Below, in pieces: positions 7,674 to 17,076 of a stretch of DNA of 64,000 nucleotides (the stretch's first letter is position 1; every line of letters begins with the position of its first letter). The stretch is from contig NZ_JOJL01000011.1 of assembly GCF_000721705.1 (NCBI RefSeq), positions 301,632 to 365,631 on the forward strand, in the 5' to 3' direction. A model generated the notes under the pieces. It worked only from the letters and a program-made list of their open reading frames with translations. It had not been told where the DNA came from and made no database searches. This stretch comes from Actinoplanes subtropicus (GTDB lineage Bacteria > Actinomycetota > Actinomycetes > Mycobacteriales > Micromonosporaceae). Both the position numbers and the translations under genes were made by a program.

Positions 7674-8582
7674 CTACCCTACCGGGTCGGCTGTGTGCTG
7701 GACGGTCTTAGCGGGGTCGCAGTAGAGGGCGACATCCGTACGCGAAGGCACCGCCGCCGACGGCAGCGCGCCGTACGCGTAGACGGCGCCGTGGAAGCCG
7801 CCCGCCACGCAGCCGGAGATCGCCACGAGCCCGGTGACGTCCCCGGTGCTGGCGACCGCGCCGCCGACGATGGCGCCCGTGCTGTTGCGATAGACGATGC
7901 CGACCTCGGTGGCGGGTTCGCTGACGCAGGCGTTCGTGTCGCCCGCGAGCTGCAGCGCGGTCAGCATGCCGGCGGGCAGGATCTTCCGGACGGGGAGCTG
8001 CACCCGGACCGAAACCCGGGGGAACTCGCCGACGCCGATGGTCGGCAACCACTGCGTCCGCGTGAGCGTCACCCGTACGCTGCGCACCTTCGGATAGAAC
8101 CGCCAGGCGAGGTCCTGCAACGAGGTCGCCGGCAGCCCGACGGGCACGCGCTGGCCGGGCAGGATCACCGGGATCGTCACGGTCTTCGAGCGCAGGACGT
8201 CGGCGTGGCCGCTGTCGTAGGCGTGGAAGACCAGGCTGGTGTCATACGCGATGTGGGTGCCGGAGTTGCCGACCTCAGCCCCGATGCTGAGCATGCCCTT
8301 GCTGGTCTGGCTGAAGCCGGTGGCGGTCACGGTGATCGCCCCGCCGCCGCCCGGCTGCGCGATATCCGCCCCGCCCGGGCGTGCGACGGCGGCGGTCCGG
8401 AAGGCGGGCAGGACCGGCCTTGCGCATCCCGGGGACGCGGCGCCCGGAGCACCCGAAGCGTCGGCTGCCGGGCGAGGAGCGCCGGAGGCGGCCCTGACCG
8501 GAGGACCGGAGGCGGCCTCGTGACATGCGCCGAGCCCAGCGGCGAGCACCGCCACGATCACCGTTGCCACACCGTGACGCAT
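7674..8582 (-). CDS. Secreted lipoprotein of unknown function
   Basis: 302 residues. The N-terminus is a lipoprotein signal: MRH, hydrophobic stretch AVLAAGLG, lipobox LGAC with Cys20. An Ala/Pro/Gly-rich linker follows (about 22-70), then beta-rich domains. The middle part (GNSGTHIAYDTSLVFHAYD, IPVILPGQRVPVG) looks like the FxLD/DUF4352 kind of extracellular immunoglobulin-like fold. It lies between mnhF and the decayed GH15 gene on the antiporter strand. I do not recognise a family with certainty. Confidence 0.7.
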   Translation of the reverse strand: MRHGVATVIVAVLAAGLGACHEAASGPPVRAASGAPRPAADASGAPGAASPGCARPVLPAFRTAAVARPGGADIAQPGGGGAITVTATGFSQTSKGMLSIGAEVGNSGTHIAYDTSLVFHAYDSGHADVLRSKTVTIPVILPGQRVPVGLPATSLQDLAWRFYPKVRSVRVTLTRTQWLPTIGVGEFPRVSVRVQLPVRKILPAGMLTALQLAGDTNACVSEPATEVGIVYRNSTGAIVGGAVASTGDVTGLVAISGCVAGGFHGAVYAYGALPSAAVPSRTDVALYCDPAKTVQHTADPVG

Positions 8583-9039
8583 GAGCGTTCCCCCGCTTCT
8601 GCTGAACCGCAGGAGGGTAGCAAGGAGATCGGCAGATGCCTGCTTCGCCTGCCCGGAGCACGCCGGCGCTTACGCATCCGCGCCGCATATCCGCGCGTCG
8701 TTCGACATGTAACGACCAGCCACCGCCCTCCGGCGATGCCCGGGCCCACGGTTCGGTGACGCCTCAGCGGCAGTCCGGGTCGCTCGGGCTCATGCCGCCG
8801 GCGCATGCCGCTTGGCTGGGCGCCCGGTGATCACTGCGGGCGGCTCGCAGCTGTCGACGGCGGGCCGGTTCGGAAGCGGCAGCAGCTGGCGGCGCGCGCA
8901 TCGACCGCCGCGCTGTGCCCGCGCTTGTGTGGGCAATCGTGCCACGCAGCCATGGGCTGTGGGAGCGTCAGCTCACGCGCCTCAGCGGGAGGACGCCACA
9001 TCTTTCGGCACATGGTGAACGCACTGGCGCAGCTCGCCG
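8583..9039. other. Gene-free stretch
   Basis: About 460 bp between the lipoprotein start and the first recognisable GH15 residues. Frames are open by composition only. I see no supported gene, RNA or repeat. It may contain the eroded 5' part of the GH15 gene and the lipoprotein promoter. Confidence 0.4.
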
Positions 9040-9777
9040 ATGTGGGTGCGGGACGCCTCCTTCACCGTCGACGCTCTGCTCGGCCTGAAGCTGCAGGCGG
9101 AGGCGCACGCGGCGCTCGCCTTCCTGCTGCGGTGCATCGGCTCGACCGGCCTCGAGCTGAAGATCTTCTACCGGCTGGACGGCCGGCTGGACAGCACCGA
9201 ACAGCGGCTGATCGCCCCGGCTACCGCGGCAGCCGCCCGGTCCGCTCGGGTAACTCGGCCGCCGACTGGACTCAGCTGGGCACGTTCGGCCACCTGCTCG
9301 ACGCGGTCGGCCGGTACGTGGACGCCGGGCACGTGCTGGACCCGCGTACCGGCCGCCTGCTCGCCGACCGCTGCTGCGACGACTGGCCGGGCGCCGACTC
9401 CGGCATCTGGGAGCCGGCCGAGAACCGGCAGTACACCCAGTCCAAGATGGGCTGCTGGGCGGCGCTGGACCGGGCGGTCCGGCTGCACGAGAAGGGCCAG
9501 ATCCCGGGCAACCATGCCGATCGCTGGCGCAACGAACGCGACCGGACGCGAACTGGCCGGCGGCCCGCTGATCCACGGCCACACCGGCAGCCGCCCTCGG
9601 GACACTCGGCCGCCGGGACGAGGCGGCCGAGCAGCTGGACGGGACGGTCGCCCTGGCCAACGACCTCGGCATCATGAGCGAGGAGGTCAGCGTGAAGGAT
9701 CGGGGCGCGCTGGGCAACGTGCCGCGGCCCTGAGCCACCTGGCCCTGATCAACGCCGCCCCGCAGATCGACGCCTGA
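9040..9777 (+). pseudogene. Decayed GH15 glucoamylase/trehalase-like gene
   Basis: GH15 fragments appear in order but in changing frames: MWVRDASFTVDALLGLKLQA to RLDSTEQRL (frame 1, 9040-~9215); GYRGSRPVRSGNSA through WEPAENRQYTQSKMGCWAAL and NHADRWRNERDR (frame 3, to ~9545); LAGGPLIHGHTG (frame 1, ~9550-9585); LGRRDEAAEQLDGTVALAND to GNVPRP (frame 2, ~9596-9738); SHLALINAAPQIDA (frame 1, to 9777). At least four frame changes, a missing N-terminal ~250 residues and an internal deletion between WRNERDR and GGPL show it is dead. Intact relatives are ~600 residues. Confidence 0.85.
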
Positions 9778-10215
9778 TCAGTTCGCCCGGGTGACCCGGC
9801 CGTCCAGGTGCGGTGGCCCGGAGCCGAGTTCGTGGAGGGTCAGCGGCCCGTCCGGCGGCCAGTCGAGCACGACGCTGCCGGGCGAGGAGGAGAGCACGAC
9901 GGTGCCCCAGGCCCGGCGGAAGGCGGAGCCCGGCGCGGGAAGGTCGCGGATCGTGCCGCCGCGGGGGAGGCGGGACAGCAGCCGTACGGTGTCGGCCGCG
10001 ATCGCCGCCGGCAGCGGAACGAGCCAGGCCGCCCAGCGTGGCTCGACACTCCACCGGGCGCGGGCCGCGTGCCGGGCCACGACCGCCAAGACCGCGCAGA
10101 GCAGGCCGACGCCGATCGCCACCGCGAACTCCGGCCCGGTGAAGGTGCCGAGCGTGGTGACGTAGACGGCGGTCAGCACCACCCACCAGACGACCGCCTC
10201 GGCGACGTGGCCCAT
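9778..10215 (-). CDS. mnhE: Mrp/Mnh antiporter subunit E
   Basis: 145 residues: two N-terminal hydrophobic segments (VVWWVVLTAVYVTTLGT; VAIGVGLLCAVLAVVARH) then a soluble part with GTVVLSSSPGSVVLDWP and LTLHELG, as in MnhE. It starts 3 bases after the enolase-superfamily gene, so it now belongs to that transcript. The matching mnhF-D block is 2.3 kb downstream on the same strand, suggesting an ancestral E-F-G-...-D operon that was split. Confidence 0.8.
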   Translation of the reverse strand: MGHVAEAVVWWVVLTAVYVTTLGTFTGPEFAVAIGVGLLCAVLAVVARHAARARWSVEPRWAAWLVPLPAAIAADTVRLLSRLPRGGTIRDLPAPGSAFRRAWGTVVLSSSPGSVVLDWPPDGPLTLHELGSGPPHLDGRVTRAN

Positions 10216-10218
10216 CGG

Positions 10219-11322
10219 TCAGCCCGCCACTTGGAACTGCTTGGCGTCGGCGGCCTTGAAGGTCAGCCCGTGGCCGGGCGCGGACAGATCCGGGGTGAGC
10301 GTGCCGCCCGGACCGAGCGGCGTGACCCCGTCGAAGAACATCGATTCGATCCGTACGTGGTCGTGAAAGTACTCGAGATGCCGCAGGTTCGGGGTCGCCG
10401 CCGCGGCGTCCACGTGCAGGGCCGGTGCGCAATGGCCGGACACCTCCAGCTGGTGGGTCGCGGCCAGCGCGGCGACCCGCAGCCAGTCGGTGATGCCGCC
10501 GCACCGGGAGACGTCCGCCTGCAGGCAGTCCACCACCGGGATCAGCCGGGCGAAGCAGGGCAGGTCGTAGCCGTACTCGCCGGCCGTCACGTCGGGGGCC
10601 GTCGCGTCGCGCACCCGGCGCAGCCCGTCGAGGTCGTCCGAGGACACCGGCTCCTCGAACCAGCGCACGTCGGGGAATTCCGCCGCGAGCCGGATCGCCT
10701 GGGCGGCCGAGTAGCCGCCGTTGGCGTCCACATAGAGTTCCCGGTCCCCGAGTACGCGACGGGCCAGTTCCACCCGGGAAAGGTCGCGCCGTTCATGCGT
10801 ACCCCAGGATTCACCGATCTTGATCTTTGCCCGGCCGATGTCGAGCGAGGCGGAAAGCCACTCGGCGAGACGAGAAGAGTCCCACGTGGTGAAGCCGCCG
10901 CTGGCGTAGACCGGGACCGACGGGCGGGCGACGCCGAGGAGCTTCGCCAGGCGTACGCCCAGAAGCCTTGCCTTGAGGTCCCAGAGCGCGACGTCGACGG
11001 CAGAGATGGCCGTCGATGCGACGCCGGAGCGGCCCGCGTTGCGCACCGCGCGGACCATCGCCTCCTGGGCGGCCGGCACGTCGAACGCGGACCGGCCGCC
11101 GATCGCCGGGGCCAGCATCTCGCCGATCAGGTGCCCGGCCGCGGCCGGCGCGTAGGTCCAGCCCAGCCCGACCTGATCGGCCGCGTGGACGTGCACGACC
11201 ACGATCGTGGTGGCCTCCCACGCGAACGTTCCGTCCCCTTCCGGGCCGTCGGTGGGCACCTTGTAGGCGGCCCACTCGACGGCCCCGATGGCGGCCTCGA
11301 TGGGGGCCCCGATGTCAGACAT
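10219..11322 (-). CDS. Enolase-superfamily enzyme (mandelate racemase/muconate lactonizing group)
   Basis: 367 residues from ATG 11322. N-terminal capping domain, then a TIM barrel with the superfamily set: AKIKIG (KxK general base), LYVDANGGY (metal Asp), WFEEPVSSDDLDG (metal Glu), TAGEYGYD (metal Glu), and CGGITDWLR with a conserved His in VSGHCAP. This pattern suits acid-sugar dehydratases or racemases; the substrate is not decidable here. It overlaps the FAD/Fe-S dehydrogenase by 8 bp and precedes mnhE by 3 bp. Confidence 0.87.
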   Translation of the reverse strand: MSDIGAPIEAAIGAVEWAAYKVPTDGPEGDGTFAWEATTIVVVHVHAADQVGLGWTYAPAAAGHLIGEMLAPAIGGRSAFDVPAAQEAMVRAVRNAGRSGVASTAISAVDVALWDLKARLLGVRLAKLLGVARPSVPVYASGGFTTWDSSRLAEWLSASLDIGRAKIKIGESWGTHERRDLSRVELARRVLGDRELYVDANGGYSAAQAIRLAAEFPDVRWFEEPVSSDDLDGLRRVRDATAPDVTAGEYGYDLPCFARLIPVVDCLQADVSRCGGITDWLRVAALAATHQLEVSGHCAPALHVDAAAATPNLRHLEYFHDHVRIESMFFDGVTPLGPGGTLTPDLSAPGHGLTFKAADAKQFQVAG

Positions 11323-14206
11323 GGTCGCCCCGCACCGCGGCGTTGAGCACCTCGGCCAGGTGCAGCGGCCGTTTGCCGGTGTGCGCGTAATCGATCTGCG
11401 TACGGCAGCTGAACCCGTCGGCCAGCACCAGCGTCGACGGCGCCGCCTCCCGCACGGCCGGCAGCAGCCCCTGCTCGGCGCAGGCCAGCGACACATCCCG
11501 GTGCCCGGGCGTCATCCCGAAGTTGCCGGCCAGCCCGCAGCAGCCCGAGTCCGGCTCCTCCGCCTCGACCCCGGTCCGCTCCATCACCTGACGATCGGCG
11601 TCGAAGCCGAGGATCGCGTGGTGGTGGCAATGCTTTTGTACGATCGCTTTCACCGGGCCACCGGACAGCCGCGGCTGGAAGTCCGGGGCCCGGTCCAGCA
11701 ACAGCTCGGCCAGTGTGTGCGTCTGCCGGGCGAGCCGGTCGGCGTCCTGATCCCGGCCGAACAACTCGCTCAGATCCGATCGGAAGACCGCCGTGCAGGA
11801 CGGTTCCAGACCGACCACCGGCAGACCTTTCCGCACGTACGGCGAGAGCACGTCCACGGTCCGGCGCAACACCCGCTCGGCGATGCCCAGCTGCCCGGTC
11901 GAGATCCAGGTCAGTCCACAGCAGACGGTCTTCGGCGGCACCACGACCTCGAAGCCGGCCGCCTCCAGCACGCCGACCGCGGCCGCCATGACGCCGGGGG
12001 AGAAGGCGGTCGTGAACGAGTCGGTGAACAGCAGCACCTGCCCGCGCGTGCCCTTCGGCGACCGGCGTTTGCGCAGCCACCGATCGATCCGCGCGGGGGC
12101 GAATTTCGGCACGTCCCGCTTCGGGTCGACGCCGGCCAGCCGCTTCGCGAGCGGGATCCGGGCGATCGTGTTGGCCAGTCCGGGCGCGAGCGCGGCCGCC
12201 TGCGCGACGGCCGGCAGCCAGCCGAGCGAGTAGTGGTCGAGTGGCCGGATCCGACCGGCGTAGTGGTGCGACAGGAACTCGGCCTTGTAGGTCGCCATGT
12301 CCACCTGCACCGGGCAGTCGTGCTTGCAGCCCTTGCAGGCCAGGCACAGGTCGAGCGAGTCGCGCACGGCGGTGCTGCGCCAGCCGTCGTCGATCACTCC
12401 GCCGTTGAGCATCTCGAACAGCAGCCGGGCCCGGCCGCGGGTGGAGTGCTCCTCGTCCCGCGTGACCTGGTAACTGGGGCACATCACCTCGCCGGTCGGG
12501 CCGGAGCGGCGGCACTCGCCGACCCCGGCGCAGCGCAGCGCGGCCCGGGCGAAGCTGCCGTCGTCCTCGTGGTACCCGAAGTGGACGACCGGCTGGGCGG
12601 GCGCGTAGTCGGCGCCGAGCCGCAGGTCGTGGTCGAGCGGCCGGGCGTGCACGACCTTGCCGGGGTTCATCCGGTTGCGCGGGTCGAAGATCGCCTTGAA
12701 CTCCTCGAACGCGCGGACCACGTCCTCGCCGTACATGATGCCCAGCAGTTCGCCGCGGGCCTGGCCGTCGCCGTGCTCGCCGGAGAGCGATCCGTGGTGT
12801 TCGACGCACAACCGGGCGGCCTTGGTCACGAACGATCGGTACGACGCGATTCCGTCCACGCTGGTCAGGTCGAACGGGATGCTGCAGTGCACGCAACCCT
12901 GCCCGAAATGCCCGTAAATGCTGGTCGCGCCGTAGCCGTAGTCGTTCAGGAGCGCCAGGAAAGCGCGCAGATAGTCGCCGAGCCGATCGGGTGCGACCGC
13001 CGAGTCCTCCCAGCCGGGCCACGCGTCCGGCCCGTTCGGGGTGCGTGCGGTGGTGGCCAGCCCGGCCTCCCGCACCTTGCTCAGCCGCTCCTCCTGATCG
13101 CCCTCCAGGATCACCCCGCGGTCACCGGCGAGTGCCGACGCCTTGGCCCGGACCTCCTCCTCGGTGTCCGCGCCGAGCTGGACCACCAGCCAGGCCCGCC
13201 CGTCCGGCAGGAACCTGAGGATCTCGGTGGGCCGGTGCTCCTCGCGCTCGTAGAGGAAGAGCTTCTCGTCGGCGGCCTCCAGCTGGATCGGGTCGTGCGC
13301 GGCGATCTCCGGCACGGCGTCGGCCGCCGACGGGAGGTCGGGATAGCCGAGCACGACCGTCGCCTTCTTCTTCGGCGGGACCATCAGGTCCACCTCGACC
13401 CGAAGCACGGTAACGCACGTGGACTCGGAGCCGACCAGGGCCCGGGCCACGTTCATGTCCGACAGATCCGGCAAATTGAACCCGGATATCCGCCGGGGAA
13501 TGTCCGGGAAGCGGGTCTTGATCTGCTCGGCATACCGGCCGTAAAGGTCGCGCAGGGAGCGGTAGATCTCCGCCTTCCGGCCGCCTCCCGCGACAATCTC
13601 CTCAAATTCCTCCGGCGCGGTCGGCCCGACCCACATCCGCAGGCCGTCGTAGGTGAGGATCTCCAGGCGGGAGACGTTGGCCGCCATCGTGCCGCTCCAC
13701 TGCGCGGTCGCTCCGCAGGAGTTGTTGCCGACCATCCCGCCGATCGTGCAGTGCGAGTGGGTGGCCGGCTTCGGCCCGATGATCAGATCGTGCTCGGCCA
13801 GCACCTTGTTCGCGTCGTCCAGCGGGGTGCCCGGCAGGATGATCGCCTTCTTGTTGACCGGGTCGACCGACTCGACGCCGTGCACGTGCTTGGTCCAGTC
13901 GAGCACCACCGCGACGTTGCAGCACTCGCCGCCGAGGCTGGTGCCGCCGCCCCGGTTGAGCAGCGGCACGTCGTGCTCGTGACAGATCTTGACCGCGGCG
14001 ACCGCGTCGTCCACGTCGACCGGGCAGACCACCGCGATCGGCACCTGCCGGTAGTTGGACGCGTCGGTGGAGTACGCCGCGCGAGCACCCGCGTCGAACC
14101 GCACGTCACCCCGCACCACCGCCTTGAGCGCCTTCTCGAGCGCCGTGTAGTCGGTGGTGGGGGCGGAGCGGCGGGCGGTCGGGGTGGGAAGCGAGATGAC
14201 CGCCAT
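11315..14206 (-). CDS. FAD-binding and Fe-S domain D-2-hydroxyacid dehydrogenase (GlcD-GlcF fusion type)
   Basis: 963 residues. The N-terminal FAD_binding_4 domain has NRGGGTSLGGECCN and TIGGMVGNNSCGA, followed by a GlcD-type oxidase C domain (GHFGQGCVHCSIPF, SGEHGDGQARGELL). About residues 560-680 carry two 4Fe-4S clusters (CAGVGECRR; CLACKGCKHDCPV). The C-terminus has two CCG domains (TVCCGLTW, SGCCGLAGNFG). Such enzymes oxidise D-lactate, glycolate or D-2-hydroxyglutarate and pass electrons to the membrane. It starts 6 bp after the PoxB-like gene, giving an operon with two 2-oxo/2-hydroxyacid enzymes. Confidence 0.9.
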   Translation of the reverse strand: MAVISLPTPTARRSAPTTDYTALEKALKAVVRGDVRFDAGARAAYSTDASNYRQVPIAVVCPVDVDDAVAAVKICHEHDVPLLNRGGGTSLGGECCNVAVVLDWTKHVHGVESVDPVNKKAIILPGTPLDDANKVLAEHDLIIGPKPATHSHCTIGGMVGNNSCGATAQWSGTMAANVSRLEILTYDGLRMWVGPTAPEEFEEIVAGGGRKAEIYRSLRDLYGRYAEQIKTRFPDIPRRISGFNLPDLSDMNVARALVGSESTCVTVLRVEVDLMVPPKKKATVVLGYPDLPSAADAVPEIAAHDPIQLEAADEKLFLYEREEHRPTEILRFLPDGRAWLVVQLGADTEEEVRAKASALAGDRGVILEGDQEERLSKVREAGLATTARTPNGPDAWPGWEDSAVAPDRLGDYLRAFLALLNDYGYGATSIYGHFGQGCVHCSIPFDLTSVDGIASYRSFVTKAARLCVEHHGSLSGEHGDGQARGELLGIMYGEDVVRAFEEFKAIFDPRNRMNPGKVVHARPLDHDLRLGADYAPAQPVVHFGYHEDDGSFARAALRCAGVGECRRSGPTGEVMCPSYQVTRDEEHSTRGRARLLFEMLNGGVIDDGWRSTAVRDSLDLCLACKGCKHDCPVQVDMATYKAEFLSHHYAGRIRPLDHYSLGWLPAVAQAAALAPGLANTIARIPLAKRLAGVDPKRDVPKFAPARIDRWLRKRRSPKGTRGQVLLFTDSFTTAFSPGVMAAAVGVLEAAGFEVVVPPKTVCCGLTWISTGQLGIAERVLRRTVDVLSPYVRKGLPVVGLEPSCTAVFRSDLSELFGRDQDADRLARQTHTLAELLLDRAPDFQPRLSGGPVKAIVQKHCHHHAILGFDADRQVMERTGVEAEEPDSGCCGLAGNFGMTPGHRDVSLACAEQGLLPAVREAAPSTLVLADGFSCRTQIDYAHTGKRPLHLAEVLNAAVRGDHV

Positions 14207-14212
14207 CGATCG

Positions 14213-15976
14213 TCAGCCTTTCAACTGCTGGATCTTGTCCTTGAACAGGGTGGAGGCGATCGACGCCTTCCGCGGCTGGCCGTGCAGCCAGGCCTCGGCG
14301 AACTTCTTCGCCTGGTCGTAGCTGACCTTGCCGGGCAGCGGCGGCTCGTCCGGGTTGACCGCGACGTCGATCAGCGCCGGCCCGGGGTGGGCGAGCGCCT
14401 CCCGCAGCGCGCCCGGCAGGTCGCCGGGCTTCTCGACGTGCACGCCGAAGCCGCCGCACCCGCGCGCCCAGGCCGCGAAGTCCGGCTTCGGCTCGCCGAA
14501 CCGGATCCCGTGCTCGGGGTAGCCCAGGACCATCTGCTCCCAGAGGATCTGCCCGAGCGAGTTGTTGTTGTTGATCACGACCTTGATCGGCAGCTGGTAC
14601 CGGGCCGCCGTGTGGAACTCGGCCATCAGCATGGCGAAACCACCATCACCGACGTACGCGATGACCTGCCGGCCCGGATAGGCGTGCTGGATGCCGAGCG
14701 CGTACGGCAGGCCCGGCGCCATCGTGGCGAGCGTGCCGGACAGGTAGAACTCACGGTTGCCGCGGATGTGCCAGTGCCGCGCCGCCCAGGTCGCGATCGT
14801 GCCGGAGTCGCAGGTCAGCACCGCGTCGTCGGCGGCCAGCGCGTCCAGCTGCTGGGCCAGGTACTGCGGCGCGATCGGGTCCCGCTCGCCCGACTCGAGC
14901 GCGGTCATCGACTCCCGCCAGTCCTTCATCTTCTCCCGGTACTTGGCCAGCAGCCCCTTGTCCTTGGCGTCGAGCAGCGGCAGCAGCGCCTCCAGCGTGG
15001 CTGCCGCGTCGCCGACCAGCGGCACGTCGGTGGGGATCCGGGTGCCGGCCCGGGCCGGCTCGATCTCGATCTGCACGACCTTGGCCTTGCCCGGCTCCGG
15101 CAGGAACTTCGTGTACGGGAAGTTCGTGCCGACCATCAGCAGGGTGTCGGCCTCCTCCATCAGCTCCTCGCTGGGCTTGGTGCCCAGCAGGCCGATGCCG
15201 CCGGTCACGTAGGGCGAGTCGTCCGCGACGACCATCTTGCCCATCAGCGACTTCACGATCGGCGCGCCGAGCTTGTCGGCGGCCTGCTCGACCAGCCGGC
15301 CCGCGCCGCGCGCGCCGATGCCGACCAGGATCGCGACCTTCTCGCCGGCGTTCAGCAGGTCGGCCGCCCGGCGCAGATCCGCGTCCCGGGGACGGACGGC
15401 GGGCGCCAGGTAGACCGGGGCCGTCGACGGCGGGCGGACCGGCGCGACCGTCGAGTACGGGTCCTTGCCGGCCGGCGCGATCTGGATGTCGTTCGGGACG
15501 GTCAGATGGGCCACCCCGCGGCGCGCGTACGCCGTCCGGATCGCCACGTCGACCAACGTCGGCAGCTGCGCCGGGTTCATCACGACCTGGTTGTACTCGG
15601 TGAGGTCCTCGTACAGCTTGTCCAGCGCGACTTCCTGCTGGTAGCCGGTGCCGAGCACGGCGGACTCCTGCATGCCGGTGATCGCCAGCACCGGAGCGTG
15701 GTCCAGCTTCGCGTCGTACAGGCCGTTGAGCAGGTGGATGCCGCCCGGGCCCGAGGTGGCCAGGCAGACCCCGATCTTCCCGGTCGCCTTCGCGTACGCG
15801 GTGGCCATGAACGCCGCCGCCTCCTCGTGGTGCACGAGCACGAACTTGACCTTGTCGGTGTGCCGGCGCAGGCCCTCCATGATTCCGTTGATGCCGTCGC
15901 CGGGCAGGCCGAAGATCGTGTCGACGCCCCACTCGGCCAGCCGCGTGATCAATAGCTCCGAAGTAATTTCTGCCAC
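14213..15976 (-). CDS. Thiamine-diphosphate enzyme, PoxB/pyruvate oxidase-like
   Basis: 587 residues in three ThDP-enzyme domains. The N-terminal pyrimidine domain has FGLPGDGINGIMEGL and the catalytic Glu in VHHEEAAAFMA. The middle FAD-type domain is about 190-330. The C-terminal PP domain has YVGDGGFAMLMAEFHTA then NNNNSLGQI (GDG-x25-30-N motif). The tail (KKFAEAWLHGQPRKASIAST) could be the amphipathic lipid-activation region of quinone-type PoxB; that is inference. GTG 15976 is used because the nearby ATG is out of frame. Divergent from topoisomerase IB across 87 bp. Confidence 0.88.
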   Translation of the reverse strand: MAEITSELLITRLAEWGVDTIFGLPGDGINGIMEGLRRHTDKVKFVLVHHEEAAAFMATAYAKATGKIGVCLATSGPGGIHLLNGLYDAKLDHAPVLAITGMQESAVLGTGYQQEVALDKLYEDLTEYNQVVMNPAQLPTLVDVAIRTAYARRGVAHLTVPNDIQIAPAGKDPYSTVAPVRPPSTAPVYLAPAVRPRDADLRRAADLLNAGEKVAILVGIGARGAGRLVEQAADKLGAPIVKSLMGKMVVADDSPYVTGGIGLLGTKPSEELMEEADTLLMVGTNFPYTKFLPEPGKAKVVQIEIEPARAGTRIPTDVPLVGDAAATLEALLPLLDAKDKGLLAKYREKMKDWRESMTALESGERDPIAPQYLAQQLDALAADDAVLTCDSGTIATWAARHWHIRGNREFYLSGTLATMAPGLPYALGIQHAYPGRQVIAYVGDGGFAMLMAEFHTAARYQLPIKVVINNNNSLGQILWEQMVLGYPEHGIRFGEPKPDFAAWARGCGGFGVHVEKPGDLPGALREALAHPGPALIDVAVNPDEPPLPGKVSYDQAKKFAEAWLHGQPRKASIASTLFKDKIQQLKG

Positions 15977-16063
15977 GCATGGCGGCTACCCCGATACCGC
16001 CGCCCCACACCCGGATGTGACAAGTTTGCGCGCTTCACCACTCGGGCATTCCGTCGGCCCGGG

Positions 16064-17062
16064 ATGGGAAGGAAGGGGTCCGTGGTGCGGCTGCGGCGCA
16101 GCAAGCTGACCAGGCCGGGGTTGTCCCGCCGCCGGTCCGGCCGCGGTTTCACCTACCTGGACGCCGACGGCGCCCGGGTCACCGACGCCGCGACGCTGGA
16201 GCGGATCAAGGGGCTGGTCATCCCGCCGGCCTGGCAGCAGGTGTGGATCTCGCCGGACCCGCGCGGGCACATCCAGGCCACCGGCGTCGACGCCGCCGGC
16301 CGCAAGCAGTACCTCTACCACCCGCAGTGGCGCACCGCCCGGGACGCCGAGAAGTTCGATCGGGTGCTCGCGGCGGCCGGAAAGCTGCCCGCGGTACGCC
16401 GGCGGCTGCGCGCCGACCTCACGGCGGGCCGGGGGATGAGCCGGGAGCGGGTCCTCGCGGCCATCGTCAGCCTGCTCGACCTCGGGATGTTCCGGGTCGG
16501 CAGCGACGAGTACGCGGCCCGGGCCGAGGACCCCTCGTTCGGGCTGTCCACCCTGCGCCCGGAGCATCTGAGCACCCGGAACGGCTGCGTGCTGCTCACC
16601 TTCCCCGGAAAATCGGGCGTCGAGCACTCCGGCACGGTCGACGAGGGCGAGGTCTGCGCGGTGCTCACCGACCTCAAGCGGCGGCGGCGCGGCCAGAAGC
16701 GGCTCTTCGCGTACTGGGACGGGCATGCCCGCCGCTGGCGTGAGGTCGACGCGGCGGCGGTCAACGACTACCTGAAGGAGATCAGCGGCGGGAAGATGAC
16801 GGCCAAGGACTTCCGCACCTGGCACGGCACCGTCACGGCCGCCACCGCGCTCGCCGAGGCCGGCCCGCGGCCCACCGCCGCCAAGCGCAGGAAGGTCGTC
16901 GCGACCGCGATGAAGGAGGTCGCCGACCGGCTCGGTAACACCCCGGCGGTGGCTCGGGCATCATATGTGGATCCCCGGGTGATCGAGCGCTACGAGGACG
17001 GCGAGACGATTGCCCGGGACAGCGAGCGGGCGGTCCGTGACCTGCTCGGTGACCACGATTGA
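16064..17062 (+). CDS. DNA topoisomerase IB
   Basis: Up to 332 residues of the poxvirus/bacterial-type TopIB family, which relaxes supercoils through a 3'-phosphotyrosine. The N-terminal DNA-binding domain (GFTYLDADGARVTD, VIPPAWQQVWISP) precedes the catalytic domain with GSDEYAARAEDPSFGLSTL, the KDFRTWHGTVTAA His region and the active Tyr in ASYVDPRVIERYEDG. ATG 16064 is the longest start; GTG 16082 is better placed behind AAGGAAGGGG (16069-16078) and would remove six residues. The stop overlaps the 5' region of the next gene. Confidence 0.92.
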   Translation: MGRKGSVVRLRRSKLTRPGLSRRRSGRGFTYLDADGARVTDAATLERIKGLVIPPAWQQVWISPDPRGHIQATGVDAAGRKQYLYHPQWRTARDAEKFDRVLAAAGKLPAVRRRLRADLTAGRGMSRERVLAAIVSLLDLGMFRVGSDEYAARAEDPSFGLSTLRPEHLSTRNGCVLLTFPGKSGVEHSGTVDEGEVCAVLTDLKRRRRGQKRLFAYWDGHARRWREVDAAAVNDYLKEISGGKMTAKDFRTWHGTVTAATALAEAGPRPTAAKRRKVVATAMKEVADRLGNTPAVARASYVDPRVIERYEDGETIARDSERAVRDLLGDHD

Positions 17063-17076
17063 GTAGGTTGTTGCCC

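Noticed and set aside
7569..8759. 396-codon plus-strand frame
   Set aside because: Antisense of the lipoprotein gene, which has a signal peptide and lipobox on the minus strand.
11288..15955. 1555-codon open frame on the plus strand
   Set aside because: Antisense to the FAD/Fe-S dehydrogenase and PoxB-like genes. Its sequence is Arg/Gly/Val low complexity caused by GC-rich codon bias; the minus-strand proteins have full family motifs.
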